A stretch of 37,406 nucleotides of DNA from Bacteroidota bacterium (GCA_023437305.1 JAEZGN010000029.1:1-37406), one strand, 5' to 3'; counted from the stretch's first letter, positions 1 to 7,930 are shown. Translations and numbers: made by a program. The notes: a model not told the origin generated them from the letters alone.

Positions 1-87
1 TTGGTAATTTACATTTTCTCCGGTTGCACTGGACAATATACCTGTCCATATATTATCTACTTTTATTGCTTGTCCTAATGTAGACAT
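1..87 (-). CDS. Phage protein, 3' part missing (window edge)
   Basis: Only the first 29 codons are present, starting at an ATG at 87 (MSTLGQAIKVDN...). The frame stays open to the window edge. It starts 12 bp after the 230-aa fibre-like gene and follows it on the same strand, so it is probably the next gene of the same late operon. Too little is visible to assign a family. Confidence 0.55.
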   Translation of the reverse strand, partial: MSTLGQAIKVDNIWTGILSSATGENVNYQ

Positions 88-99
88 AGAATATATTTA

Positions 100-792
100 T
101 TAAGTGAAAAACTCTGTATCTAAAATCTGATTATTTGGATTAAGCGATATAGATTCATATTTCCATATACTGTTTTCATAATATATAATACTATATCCTT
201 CAGGGATAGATATATTTCCAAAATTAGGGAAAGTGCCTCCTGATAGACTTATATAGTACCCTTGAGTTAAAGGATTTATAATATCTGTAGACGCTATTCC
301 ATTATAACCACTATTCAATGAAGTTATAAGAGCTATTATGTTTTGTGCGGTTCCATCATAACCTCCTGATTCCAGCTTTTTGTCATCCATTTCTTGCATC
401 GTTAAAATAGATCCTCCTGATTCGGATTTACTGTCATCAATTTCCTGTAGTGTTTTTGTTGAACCTCCGGATAATGCTATATCATCTTCATATAAAGCAG
501 TATCGAGATTCACCCATATAGAGCCATTCCATTGTCTCAATGTTGCTTTATTTTCTGATGTCTCATCTTGTTTAACTAAAACAGTCCATCCCAATTCGGG
601 ATTGGGATAAGTACTTAGTAGTTGAGTATAAGTATTTACACTTTGCTGTCGTATGTATCCAAATAATATGCCTGATAAATATTGGATTATATTAAAAAAT
701 ATATATCCGATAAGTTCAGCTGTATTTGTCTCTTTTAGTGTTTGATATCTTACTTTATTTGAATACTGTCTTAATTGTTCCAAAATACTCAT
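100..792 (-). CDS. Putative tail-fibre/adhesin-like phage structural protein
   Basis: A 230-residue protein. The N-terminal third is helical. A segment around residues 65-95 (GWTVLVKQDE..., LRQWNGSIWVN) resembles short beta modules found in phage fibre proteins. Residues about 105-150 hold two to three imperfect copies of a roughly 18-residue unit with the pattern SGGS.x.T.QE.DD.K.ES. The C-terminus is rich in Gly, Ser and aromatics. There is no enzymatic motif. It follows a 34-aa Cys-rich gene by 2 bp and lies at the distal end of the late region, where host-contact proteins are usually encoded. Fibre assignment is inference from repeats, composition and position; a baseplate or virion-associated protein is an alternative. 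Confidence 0.5.
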   Translation of the reverse strand: MSILEQLRQYSNKVRYQTLKETNTAELIGYIFFNIIQYLSGILFGYIRQQSVNTYTQLLSTYPNPELGWTVLVKQDETSENKATLRQWNGSIWVNLDTALYEDDIALSGGSTKTLQEIDDSKSESGGSILTMQEMDDKKLESGGYDGTAQNIIALITSLNSGYNGIASTDIINPLTQGYYISLSGGTFPNFGNISIPEGYSIIYYENSIWKYESISLNPNNQILDTEFFT

Positions 793-794
793 AT

Positions 795-899
795 TTACAA
801 TTCATTAATAGTTTTACAACATGGACAAACAGCATGACAGAGAATACAATATTCAAGCTTGCATTCTCTACAAATAATTTCTATACAATGATTTGCCAT
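795..899 (-). CDS. 34-aa Cys-rich mini-protein (putative zinc-binding)
   Basis: A short frame with ATG at 899, preceded on the minus strand by the purine-rich stretch AAAAAAAGAAGAA. It ends TAA two bases before the next gene's ATG. Of 34 residues, eight are Cys (positions 5, 10, 13, 18, 21, 25, 27, 28) with two His, including paired C-x2-C spacings that suit one or two structural zinc sites. It is the first gene after a terminator (960-977) and a promoter-like element (916-954), so it would head the distal late operon. No family recognised. Reality is supported by tight spacing, start context and the promoter upstream. Confidence 0.5.
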   Translation of the reverse strand: MANHCIEIICRECKLEYCILCHAVCPCCKTINEL

Positions 900-915
900 T
901 TCTTCTTTTTTTTGA

Positions 916-954
916 TAAAAGAAGGAGTAAAACGAATAATGGAAAAAGACAAAA
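916..954 (-). promoter_or_regulatory. Candidate late promoter P5 (weak match)
   Basis: On the minus strand TTTTGTCTTTT (954-944) matches the upstream box of three other late units exactly. The downstream box at the conserved distance reads TTCTTTTA (923-916), lacking the final G of TTTG. It lies 17 nt before the ATG at 899, the same distance as P3 to its gene. Confidence 0.4.
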
Positions 955-977
955 GAAAAGGGAACTAATTCGTTCCC
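950..977 (-). terminator. Rho-independent terminator after the 965-1390 gene
   Basis: GGGAAC/GTTCCC stem (960-965 with 972-977, 6-nt loop) followed on the minus strand by a T-rich tail (TTTTCTTTTG). The stop codon of the upstream gene (967-965) lies in the hairpin. The tail merges into the P5 upstream box. Confidence 0.6.
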
Positions 978-1390
978 TCAATTACTTTCTTCATGATATA
1001 TGTGAAATCTTTTCCACTTATTTCAGCCATCTTTTCCGCCAGCTTCATCGTGTAGTAGTAAAACTTAGGATTAAACCAGGGCTTTGCTTTCCTATTAGGT
1101 GTTATTCCTATATCACCCGCATTCCCTTTGTAGAATTCTTTTCCTGTACCCTTGTCTACATAGATTCCATAGAAATTAAAAAAGTGCTCAATAACGGTGA
1201 TATCTCCCCCTGAGTTTTTTATAAGAAAATCTTTTAAAGAATCGTATAAGGCCCCTGTGTCGTGAATATGGAGCAAAAGGATTTTTTCTTTCCATATATT
1301 CACCATCATTTTAGTCCATTCTTCCAGATATAACTCTCTGTCATTCGTACCATTCGTTTGCATCGTAACATAGATTTGTCGGTTCATCAA
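965..1390 (-). CDS. Phage connector/tail-completion-like protein
   Basis: A 141-residue, mostly helical protein of the size and layout of HK97-gp10-type neck or tail-completion proteins: an N-terminal helix, a GALYDSL segment near residue 47, and a basic K-PWF segment near residue 104. It overlaps the upstream 161-aa gene by 50 bp when started at 1390. An internal ATG at codon 10 (1363) would shorten the overlap, and no ribosome-binding site decides between them. It is the last gene of the portal-containing operon and ends inside a terminator hairpin. The connector assignment is inference from size and position. Confidence 0.45.
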   Translation of the reverse strand: MMNRQIYVTMQTNGTNDRELYLEEWTKMMVNIWKEKILLLHIHDTGALYDSLKDFLIKNSGGDITVIEHFFNFYGIYVDKGTGKEFYKGNAGDIGITPNRKAKPWFNPKFYYYTMKLAEKMAEISGKDFTYIMKKVIEGTN

Positions 1391-1826
1391 CGGTAATGAT
1401 AAAATAAAGGCCTGTGCATCCGGCTATGCCATAACCTTCTATCTCATAAAATGGAATTCTATCGGTATTCAGATAAAGAAATTTACCCGCAGTTTTGTCT
1501 TTAATAAGTTTTTTGCATACCGATTTGTAGATGTCACGGCACTCCTGAAGATACTCTTTTTGCTGATCCATATTATTGAGAGCAAATTTCCGAAGGATAA
1601 AGACAATGTATTGTTTCTTATCAAAGTAACCGCCCCCAATTGATTTATATGTATATCCATCGTTTGTATCATCAATGGCAAAATATGCTTTCTGCGTTTT
1701 ATATGCATTGATAACCTCCTCCATAGCTGCTATACCGGATACTTTGCATGGATAATATCCATTATCTTTTGTTTTCTTTAGCTTATTGCATAAGCCTGAA
1801 AAATAATCAAATGCATCGAAATTCAT
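1341..1826 (-). CDS. Phage tail-terminator/connector-like protein
   Basis: 161 residues, mixed alpha/beta, starting MNFDAFDYFSGLCNKLK. The length, an acidic C-terminus and the place after portal and connector genes fit a tail-terminator or head-tail joining protein, but no diagnostic motif is visible. It overlaps the upstream gene by 4 bp (ATGA-type), indicating translational coupling. Virion-assembly role is inference from synteny. Confidence 0.45.
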   Translation of the reverse strand: MNFDAFDYFSGLCNKLKKTKDNGYYPCKVSGIAAMEEVINAYKTQKAYFAIDDTNDGYTYKSIGGGYFDKKQYIVFILRKFALNNMDQQKEYLQECRDIYKSVCKKLIKDKTAGKFLYLNTDRIPFYEIEGYGIAGCTGLYFIITVDEPTNLCYDANEWYE

Positions 1827-2728
1827 TTTTTATTCATTTTTTTTAGTCGTTGTTCCATCTCTTGATTTTCATAGGCCTTGTAGTTCAGCGTGTCAAAGGC
1901 TCGCCAGCAATCTGCATTGAGTACTTTTTCTGTTTCCCCTACATTGCCTCCATTCAGTACATAGATCATCCTCGAAAAATGTTCTCTCATTTTTGGCGGT
2001 TGTCTGTCTGTAACCTCATTCGTTTTCGTGTCTATTTTTTGAAAGAAATAAGGGAATTCTTTCGTTAGCCGGTCTTTCAATCCGGCATACATAACGAATA
2101 CCGTTAATTTTTGGATAAGAGGTACTTTCTTGAATTTTTTACTTCTTTTATTCGTGTCACGATCATCAAATGATTGATCGCTTTCCGGATTATCAACAGA
2201 ATAGATCACCGCACAAAGTTTGTCTAAAAAAACATCATCCCGGGTATATATGTATGCCTGATAATAATTTTCGGCAGCCATCCATTGTTTGAATGGACAT
2301 CCCTCAAAACGAGGGTGTATATGCTTATAGCCGGCAATCTCAGATAGTGGAGTCACTTCTGTTATTGTTTCAGTCAGGAAAGATAAGTTTTTTGCAAAAT
2401 ATTGAACCTCATAATCCGATATTGTAAATCTCTTTTTTTCATGAAGACATACCCATATTCCTGAGTTTACGTGCTCCAACACCGTTATACCTGTAAAGTA
2501 TATAAAGCACTTCGTATGTATCTCAGTGGGTGTATTTTCATTTAACATCAGATTGCATACATAAAGGAACTGCTTTGCGCTTAATTCTTTCCACGATTTC
2601 GGTAAAGATAAGTCAAGCGATTCCATGATGATGCTTTTCTTAACCTGTTTTCGGGAATAGATATAGAAGGCTAGTAACCATAATAGCCCCAATCCGATTA
2701 TTATCCCTATAATTTTTAGTATAATCAT
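1823..2728 (-). CDS. Phage protein with possible N-terminal membrane segment
   Basis: 301 residues from the ATG at 2728, which lies 3 nt after the previous stop. Residues about 2-25 are strongly hydrophobic (a run of I, G and L followed by YSRKQVKK), a predicted membrane anchor. The remainder is soluble and starts MESLDLSLPKSWKELSAKQ. An alternative start at that internal Met (codon 35, about 2626) would remove the membrane segment and leave a normal soluble structural protein. The close spacing favours the longer form. Located between connector-like genes; function unknown. Confidence 0.5.
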   Translation of the reverse strand: MIILKIIGIIIGLGLLWLLAFYIYSRKQVKKSIIMESLDLSLPKSWKELSAKQFLYVCNLMLNENTPTEIHTKCFIYFTGITVLEHVNSGIWVCLHEKKRFTISDYEVQYFAKNLSFLTETITEVTPLSEIAGYKHIHPRFEGCPFKQWMAAENYYQAYIYTRDDVFLDKLCAVIYSVDNPESDQSFDDRDTNKRSKKFKKVPLIQKLTVFVMYAGLKDRLTKEFPYFFQKIDTKTNEVTDRQPPKMREHFSRMIYVLNGGNVGETEKVLNADCWRAFDTLNYKAYENQEMEQRLKKMNKK

Positions 2729-2731
2729 AAT

Positions 2732-3574
2732 TTAGAAGAAAAAAGTTGGTTGATTCTTTTCGTTTTTGTACTTACTGTCAGTCTTTATCCGATACGCTTG
2801 TGATGCTGCGTATACAGGATATTTTGCTATATTTTCTACCATTGTATTAACAGCCGTTTCCAACAATTTGCATGCTGTGTCATTATCCTCTCTGTACAGC
2901 ATTCCCATAACAGACATCAGCGTCCTGATCATTGCTATATCTTCAACTGTCAGTAAATTTGTCCTTCTTTTTTGCAGTAAGTCATCCATATATTCATAGC
3001 TGATCATATTTCCCATTTTGTTCTGATATGACATCAGCACAGGATGAAGCTCTTCTAAATGATAACGAAGAGCATCTTTTTTACAATATCTCCGGAATGA
3101 ATCGGCAGTCATATACAGGCACTCGGTATAATAATCATATAGCCCGAAACTTTTCCAAGCTGTATTATACATTTGATCTTTGAATATTAGGCTGATCAAC
3201 ATATCTGTAGATTCACTAATTCGTGACTCAAGCCACTTCAACAATCTATCAACACGCTCTTTCGATGCCGGCACTTGATTGGTATTCGATACTACCGCAA
3301 ATCCATTCGGGGTTTGTATCAAATCCACAAATGGTATTGCAGCATAATAGGCATTGCATGCTATAACTGTACATGCTGTTGTTTTTATCTCAGTATCGGC
3401 AGAAGCTGTTATTAAACCCATCAGATCTGCACCAAGTAAATTTGTTTTCAAAAGCAATTCTGCTTCTTGTACAAAAGATAAAAGGTTATCCCAATCTGTT
3501 CTATTCGGATCAGGATTATATTCCCCTATTGTAGGAATATATTTTACAAATGTCGCTAAATCTGGAATAAGCAT
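2732..3574 (-). CDS. Phage head-tail adaptor-like protein
   Basis: 280 residues, mostly helical, beginning MLIPDLATFVKYIPTIGEYN. It follows the portal gene by 1 bp and precedes other connector-like genes. This type of protein is conserved next to portals in Bacteroidales phages (DUF6712-like, from memory, unverified). An adaptor role at the head-tail junction is inferred from position. There are no catalytic motifs. Confidence 0.45.
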   Translation of the reverse strand: MLIPDLATFVKYIPTIGEYNPDPNRTDWDNLLSFVQEAELLLKTNLLGADLMGLITASADTEIKTTACTVIACNAYYAAIPFVDLIQTPNGFAVVSNTNQVPASKERVDRLLKWLESRISESTDMLISLIFKDQMYNTAWKSFGLYDYYTECLYMTADSFRRYCKKDALRYHLEELHPVLMSYQNKMGNMISYEYMDDLLQKRRTNLLTVEDIAMIRTLMSVMGMLYREDNDTACKLLETAVNTMVENIAKYPVYAASQAYRIKTDSKYKNEKNQPTFFF

Positions 3575-3575
3575 A

Positions 3576-4976
3576 TTATTCGTTTTTATTTGGTTCTCTT
3601 AAGGTGTTTTCTTCCGCATCCTTTCCTTTATCTAAGGTTGTAAGTGTAATTACAGGAATATCGAATTCAACATTTTCCCATTTGTTGAACTCTTTTATTA
3701 TGTAATATGGCTCAAGTAATATATCATGAAAAGGTTTTTCCAGTGATTGTTTCAATGTGAACAATTCACGTTGTACCGATCCTGAATAATTACCCTGAGA
3801 TTTACCCGGATTCACACCTATAAGTGCCGGATGTACCGCGTCAGCATAACATTTCATATTGTTAGCTTCCGCTGAGTCCTCAATCAGTTCACCACCTTCT
3901 TTAGTAGTATCAATCAGCGTAATTTTTATCATGCTGATTTCTTTTCCACTGGTAGGATTAACATAATATCCGCTAATCCATAGCTTGTTTGAGTTTTCAA
4001 TACCGGTAAGGAATTCACGGATATCCTCATATTGTTTTTTCTTACGAGCTATTTGTGCTTCCGGATCAGTTATCTTTTCCTCTTCAAACAGACCTTTCCA
4101 ATAGTCCTTATGTATTTCAACTAGGTATTTTATAGAAGTTGAATTCTTTAACTTCTTTAATTTTTTGTACGGAATAAGACGGCTATATTCGTACCATCCC
4201 CCTTTGAATACAGACCAGGACGGAGGTACGGGGTAATATTTTGCTCCGATAGTCGGAAATAGGTTTATTAATGCGAATTTTCTGTCTTTCGTTATTTTTT
4301 CTTTACTCCGGATAACACCATTAATGTTTGGAATTCTGCCGAACCTTTCTTCCAAATCGCCTATAGGATCATAATAATCTAAAACAGGAATAGCTTCTAC
4401 TTCATCATCTTTCGGATTTCTGTTTTCAAAGTCAGCATAGAATATATTTTCTATCACTCCTTTATCATTACATGTCTCTATTCGGACATGACAGGCCTCC
4501 TTGTGTCTGATATTTACAATCTTTTCACCCGCTTTATCAACAATAAGTACGGTAACAGTAAAGAAAAAATATTTAATGTCAGCACACTGATCGAGCAAAT
4601 ACTTTGTAGGCCTATTGTATTTAAAGAACTTGATTATATCATCATTCAGCTTTTCACCTTCTATCGATGGCTTATAACTCAATCCACTGGCGTAACAGGT
4701 AAGCGCATTGAAATGCTTGTTTTCTGATAACACTTCATCATCACCTACCAGCTTCATTATATTATATGGCTTCTGGTTGTCAGTACCCCAAGGCACATAG
4801 CCTCTATATCCTTCTTTTATATCGACAGGATTGGTTTTTGTCTCATCGGTGACGCTTTCTAAGAGTGAATCCATTTCCTGTATATCAACTGTATTCACAA
4901 AAGCTGCATTACTCCCTAAGTTTAAGACGGCAGAAGTATTGTCTAATATTTGTATATTTTGCCTTTTCTTTGTCAT
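3576..4976 (-). CDS. Phage portal protein
   Basis: 466 residues. The N-terminal region carries YVPWGTDNQKPYNIMKL, and the C-terminal half carries AVHPALIGVNPGKSQGNYSG followed by RELFTLKQSLEKPFHDILL. These hallmarks of Bacteroidota phage portals correspond to the wing/clip and crown-proximal helices. The portal forms the dodecameric DNA gate at the capsid vertex and docks the terminase. It heads the connector gene series to its left and overlaps the upstream 78-aa gene by 4 bp. Unusually, it lies about 7 kb from terL and downstream of the capsid genes. Confidence 0.75.
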   Translation of the reverse strand: MTKKRQNIQILDNTSAVLNLGSNAAFVNTVDIQEMDSLLESVTDETKTNPVDIKEGYRGYVPWGTDNQKPYNIMKLVGDDEVLSENKHFNALTCYASGLSYKPSIEGEKLNDDIIKFFKYNRPTKYLLDQCADIKYFFFTVTVLIVDKAGEKIVNIRHKEACHVRIETCNDKGVIENIFYADFENRNPKDDEVEAIPVLDYYDPIGDLEERFGRIPNINGVIRSKEKITKDRKFALINLFPTIGAKYYPVPPSWSVFKGGWYEYSRLIPYKKLKKLKNSTSIKYLVEIHKDYWKGLFEEEKITDPEAQIARKKKQYEDIREFLTGIENSNKLWISGYYVNPTSGKEISMIKITLIDTTKEGGELIEDSAEANNMKCYADAVHPALIGVNPGKSQGNYSGSVQRELFTLKQSLEKPFHDILLEPYYIIKEFNKWENVEFDIPVITLTTLDKGKDAEENTLREPNKNE

Positions 4977-5209
4977 ATAATTACCTCTTTTCCATTAAAT
5001 TCAAAAATGCAGATCGCTTTTATTTTTCTTATTTGACCCGAATCCGGGAATCGTATATTAAAAGTGTTGTTGTTGAAATTACTTGAAGTGCAAACCACGC
5101 CTTTACAATCCATAACCGAAGCATCTTCCATCTTCCAGCATCGAATATTTACCCGTTTTTTCGAGTTCAATATCCTTCTGACATCTTTTATGTGGATCAT
5201 TTCTCTCAT
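4973..5209 (-). CDS. Small basic phage protein, unknown
   Basis: 78 residues, beta-rich, starting MREMIHIKDVRRIL. It contains several Arg/Lys and three Cys (CW, MDCKG, VVCTSS) and a C-terminal FEFNGKEVII strand. It overlaps the portal start by 4 bp and follows the 350-aa gene by 1 bp, so it is translationally embedded in the late operon. No family recognised; a small virion or morphogenesis protein is the likeliest reading. Confidence 0.55.
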   Translation of the reverse strand: MREMIHIKDVRRILNSKKRVNIRCWKMEDASVMDCKGVVCTSSNFNNNTFNIRFPDSGQIRKIKAICIFEFNGKEVII

Positions 5210-5210
5210 A

Positions 5211-6263
5211 TTAGTTGAATGTATTATCTAAAGTTCTGTCAAATAATCTGAATAGAAATTTATTGAACTGCTTTACCTCTTGGTTATGCTGGCTCAGTCT
5301 GTATTTAAATTCATAAGCCGGTTGTTCTGTTTTATCGCTGGATCGTTTCACCGTTTGGTCGATTATTGTAATACCCTTCCAAATTGCCTTATTTTTTACA
5401 AGAAAAGTACTATACGAAGAGAATAGATCTGATTCTAGCCATTCAGCTGTATATTGATCGATAATGCCGGTATTAGATATATATTCAATGTCCAGGGAGT
5501 TGTTTGTCTTAATGTAGTCGCCTTTTATTGTGGCATATTCATTCTTGAATATTCTTTCACTCGATAGGTTACCAATAGGGCAAAATGTCTCAGGAACGCC
5601 AAAATTATTTTTGAATAAAATTTCAATCGATGGAGTAGGAGACAGGTTATCTACTAGATGAACGATTTGTCTAGCGTCACAAACAACACTATATTTTACA
5701 AGTATTTTACCCTCTTTTATATACTTGTCTGGGCTTACATCTATGACTGTTATTTGATTTGCTGTCGTATTACCTTCAGCATAAGAAGCGGATTCATACC
5801 CACCGGTTACTAAATTTCTGTATGTTGCTGTTACTTCTACCGACTGAGGCTCGAAGGAATATACAGAAACATATTGTAAACTTCCAGGGTGCACGGTTTT
5901 ACCTCCTTTCATTACTGTGAGAAATCTTTGAGATACAAATTTCCGTGCATCGGTATCCAGCTCGGCGCTCGATTTTATTATCCGGGATAAATATTCAATT
6001 TCATTACTTCCCCACTCAAATCTGAATTTAAAATCAAGCACGGGGATTTCTTCTAAATAGCCATCAATTATTTTTTGAAGGCCGATTATGTAAATATTTG
6101 TGTCATTATCCGGGGTATAAGGTTCGGATAGTATCTCTTGATATGTGCCATCGCTCAGTTTATATGACAATATAAAATTCACATTATCAGCAACATTTAC
6201 AAGTGTTATATTCGATAATGCACTCGAAAAGGCCAGTTCGGGTATAAACGTATCAAGTATCAT
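5211..6263 (-). CDS. Large beta-rich phage structural protein, unknown
   Basis: 350 residues, beginning MILDTFIPELAFSSAL, with many alternating hydrophobic/polar strands and few Cys, consistent with a beta-sandwich virion protein. A middle segment (GGYESASYAEGNTTANQITV) looks like an exposed loop. It overlaps the spanin-like gene's stop by 4 bp and precedes the 78-aa gene by 1 bp. No enzyme motif. A tail or capsid-associated structural role is inferred from operon position. Confidence 0.5.
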   Translation of the reverse strand: MILDTFIPELAFSSALSNITLVNVADNVNFILSYKLSDGTYQEILSEPYTPDNDTNIYIIGLQKIIDGYLEEIPVLDFKFRFEWGSNEIEYLSRIIKSSAELDTDARKFVSQRFLTVMKGGKTVHPGSLQYVSVYSFEPQSVEVTATYRNLVTGGYESASYAEGNTTANQITVIDVSPDKYIKEGKILVKYSVVCDARQIVHLVDNLSPTPSIEILFKNNFGVPETFCPIGNLSSERIFKNEYATIKGDYIKTNNSLDIEYISNTGIIDQYTAEWLESDLFSSYSTFLVKNKAIWKGITIIDQTVKRSSDKTEQPAYEFKYRLSQHNQEVKQFNKFLFRLFDRTLDNTFN

Positions 6264-6781
6264 TTCTTTAGAGCTCTTTTAATTCCAAGTATTATTAGGG
6301 CTATCAATACTATTCCCATCGCAATATCGCCAATAGTTTTTCTTATCTTTTCCAGAAAAGAAGGCTCTTCCTGAACATGGATATACTCATATTCCTTAAG
6401 TCTGAGAGTATCTGTTCTATTAATATAGATCGTGTCGTGTTTGCTTTGTTTATCCTGAATATATCTGATTGGCTGATCAATACTATCCTTATTTTCTATG
6501 TTATGATGCAACTTCCCGATGGAGTCAATAAAAGCTATGCTTATAGAAAATGATGTTTGCAATTTACTGTATTGCAAACCTTTCGATTCGCTCTTTTCTT
6601 TCGGAGCCGGTACTCTTCTTAAACTGTCGATCAGGGAATAATACAAATATTCAAATTTGGATTTTTGTATATCTGTGTGGCTTGAATGGTAATCATCAAT
6701 GATGCTCTTACTTTCTTGTTTTTTTGTCTTGCATGCCGAAAAAACAAATAAGCAACCAACTAATAGGATAATGTACTTCAT
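6260..6781 (-). CDS. Putative unimolecular spanin (u-spanin)
   Basis: 173 residues. The N-terminus MKYIILLVGCLFVFSAC is a lipoprotein signal with a lipobox and Cys17. Residues 18-145 are hydrophilic and periplasm-sized. Residues about 150-168 (GDIAMGIVLIALIILGI) form one membrane helix, with KRALKK as a cytoplasmic basic tail. An outer-membrane lipid anchor plus an inner-membrane C-terminal helix in one chain is the defining layout of T1-type u-spanins, which join the two membranes at the end of lysis. It is first after a terminator and the P3 promoter element. No endolysin or holin is recognised nearby. A membrane lipoprotein of other function is possible. Confidence 0.55.
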   Translation of the reverse strand: MKYIILLVGCLFVFSACKTKKQESKSIIDDYHSSHTDIQKSKFEYLYYSLIDSLRRVPAPKEKSESKGLQYSKLQTSFSISIAFIDSIGKLHHNIENKDSIDQPIRYIQDKQSKHDTIYINRTDTLRLKEYEYIHVQEEPSFLEKIRKTIGDIAMGIVLIALIILGIKRALKK

Positions 6782-6797
6782 AATTTTTCTTTTTATC

Positions 6798-6836
6798 CAA
6801 AGAAAAAGAAGGATTACGCATTAAGAAAAGACAAAA
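6798..6836 (-). promoter_or_regulatory. Candidate late promoter P3
   Basis: Minus-strand TTTTGTCTTTT (6836-6826), then TTTCTTTG (6805-6798), with the two diagnostic G residues at 6832 and 6798, 34 nt apart. It is 17 nt upstream of the ATG of the spanin-like gene and fused to the preceding terminator's T-tract. Confidence 0.55.
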
Positions 6837-6864
6837 AAAGCCTGAGCTATATTCACTCAGGCTT
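6832..6864 (-). terminator. Rho-independent terminator after the 6873-7130 gene
   Basis: Perfect 9-bp stem AAGCCTGAG/CTCAGGCTT (6838-6846 with 6856-6864) followed on the minus strand by TTTTTTTG. It lies just downstream of the stop at 6873. Confidence 0.75.
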
Positions 6865-6872
6865 TAATTCAA

Positions 6873-7130
6873 CTATTCTTTTATTTTCTTATCGGGGTTT
6901 TCTTTCAGTAGCCAGACGGGTTTAGAGTCTTCAAACCCCAATCGATATTGAAATCCTATCATTGCTGCAGATATTTCATCAGTGGAGTAATGTGCCATAC
7001 CTGATAATTCAAAAGCGATTTCTTCACTCGATTTCCTAACTGTTGCATCCGTTTCATCAGCCTGCAAGAACTGGCCTATATATCTTGCAAAAATTAAGTC
7101 CTTATAAGTTGTTTTATTCTCGTTTTTCAT
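6873..7130 (-). CDS. Small phage protein, unknown
   Basis: 85 residues, acidic/helical, starting MKNENKTTYKDLIFARYIGQ. It overlaps the upstream 80-aa gene by 17 bp and is followed by a strong terminator, so it ends a short two-gene unit. No motif or signal peptide. Overlap and terminator support a real gene; function unknown. Confidence 0.5.
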   Translation of the reverse strand: MKNENKTTYKDLIFARYIGQFLQADETDATVRKSSEEIAFELSGMAHYSTDEISAAMIGFQYRLGFEDSKPVWLLKENPDKKIKE

Positions 7131-7356
7131 TGGTTGTTCCGTTACAAATAGACTTTATCAGTCCTTTTAATAAATTTAAATCTTCCAGGCGTTCCATTAT
7201 TTGGCCGTCAGACTCTTGTATATTACTTCGCTGAGAGATTAGTAGATTCATTTGTTTTTCGATTATTTCTTCATGAATCCCTTTGCATTCCTGGATATCT
7301 TTTATGGCAGATACCACTTCGCTATTTATTATAGCGCCATTAACGTTAAATTCCAT
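7114..7356 (-). CDS. Small helical phage protein, unknown
   Basis: 80 residues, starting MEFNVNGAIINSEVVSAIKD. The middle (residues about 20-65) is predicted amphipathic helix with regular Leu/Ile/Met spacing, likely a coiled coil. It overlaps the next gene by 17 bp. It lies directly downstream of the repeat-rich region at 7.7-7.9 kb. No family recognised. Confidence 0.45.
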   Translation of the reverse strand: MEFNVNGAIINSEVVSAIKDIQECKGIHEEIIEKQMNLLISQRSNIQESDGQIMERLEDLNLLKGLIKSICNGTTNEKRE

Positions 7357-7453
7357 AGTAAGTTAATTTTAGTTTGTTAATCTTTAGTGAATAGAATGTT
7401 CACGGAAAATCAGGTATTTTCAATCTTGTTGATAAACCTGAGAGGTTAACAAA

Positions 7454-7696
7454 CTATGGTTTTGTATTTCTATGGATAGCAAATACGACAACATAATCTT
7501 CATTTACAAAGACGTGAGAGGTTCTGTTTTTAGTGATGGTACGTGTGGCTGTTAGCTTGTCGCTATGAGTTCTTTCCGGGTTTTGCGATTGCTCCATATT
7601 CATTTTCTCGGTCATGCAATGCAAATGTTCGATCATGTCTCTGAATGCAACTTGCTTTGTGTTTCGTTTAGTTACTGGTTTAGTTTTTGTTTTCAT
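7454..7696 (-). CDS. Small basic protein downstream of inverted-repeat leader
   Basis: 80 residues from the ATG at 7696 (MKTKTKPVTKRNTKQ...). The frame is open upstream to 7765, but that extension runs through an 18-bp perfect inverted repeat and a terminator-like hairpin. The right-hand arm of the minus-strand repeat abuts the ATG at 7696 exactly, so the shorter start is preferred. The protein is basic at the N-terminus, with a hydrophobic C-terminal strand (VFVNEDYVVVFAIH). No family recognised. It may be a regulator, or a chance frame. Confidence 0.4.
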   Translation of the reverse strand: MKTKTKPVTKRNTKQVAFRDMIEHLHCMTEKMNMEQSQNPERTHSDKLTATRTITKNRTSHVFVNEDYVVVFAIHRNTKP

Positions 7697-7769
7697 ATCT
7701 GTGAATGTTTTAGCTTTAGGCAGAAAAAAGAACGGCTGCCGTATCCCGTTCGCTAAAACATTCACAGAT
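7697..7769. repeat. 18-bp perfect inverted repeat enclosing a terminator-like hairpin
   Basis: ATCTGTGAATGTTTTAGC at 7697-7714 and its exact reverse complement at 7752-7769. Inside, the minus strand reads GAACGG...CCGTTC followed by TTTTTT, an intrinsic-terminator shape. The outer stem and inner hairpin could be alternative structures in a leader RNA ahead of the gene at 7696. Confidence 0.75.
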
Positions 7770-7894
7770 TTACGGTAGAACCGAAATAAGTGGGGATAGG
7801 CAACCGCCTTTATATTATATCAAATTATAGGCATAAAAAAAGCCTAATAAAATAGGCAGAAATCCTTCTACCGAAATCACATGAACGTTTTAGC
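7752..7894. repeat. 29-bp imperfect inverted repeat around the cassette terminator
   Basis: Arms 7752-7780 and 7866-7894 have the same length, with identical 8-bp ends (GCTAAAAC and CGGTAGAA) and partly divergent middles. They flank the 7834-7857 terminator. The left arm is shared with the 18-bp repeat, so three related copies lie within 200 bp. Confidence 0.6.
7834..7857 (-). terminator. Intrinsic terminator below the accessory cassette
   Basis: Minus strand GCCTA-TTTTAT-TAGGC followed by seven T. A third copy of TAGGC at 7828-7832 could pair alternatively with GCCTA (7842-7846). Confidence 0.6.
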
Positions 7895-7930
7895 ACTACA
7901 AATATGATAATATTTTTTTTAATAACAATA

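Noticed and set aside
7454..7765. Long form of the 80-aa gene starting at 7765
   Set aside because: The added codons lie entirely in the inverted repeat and hairpin.
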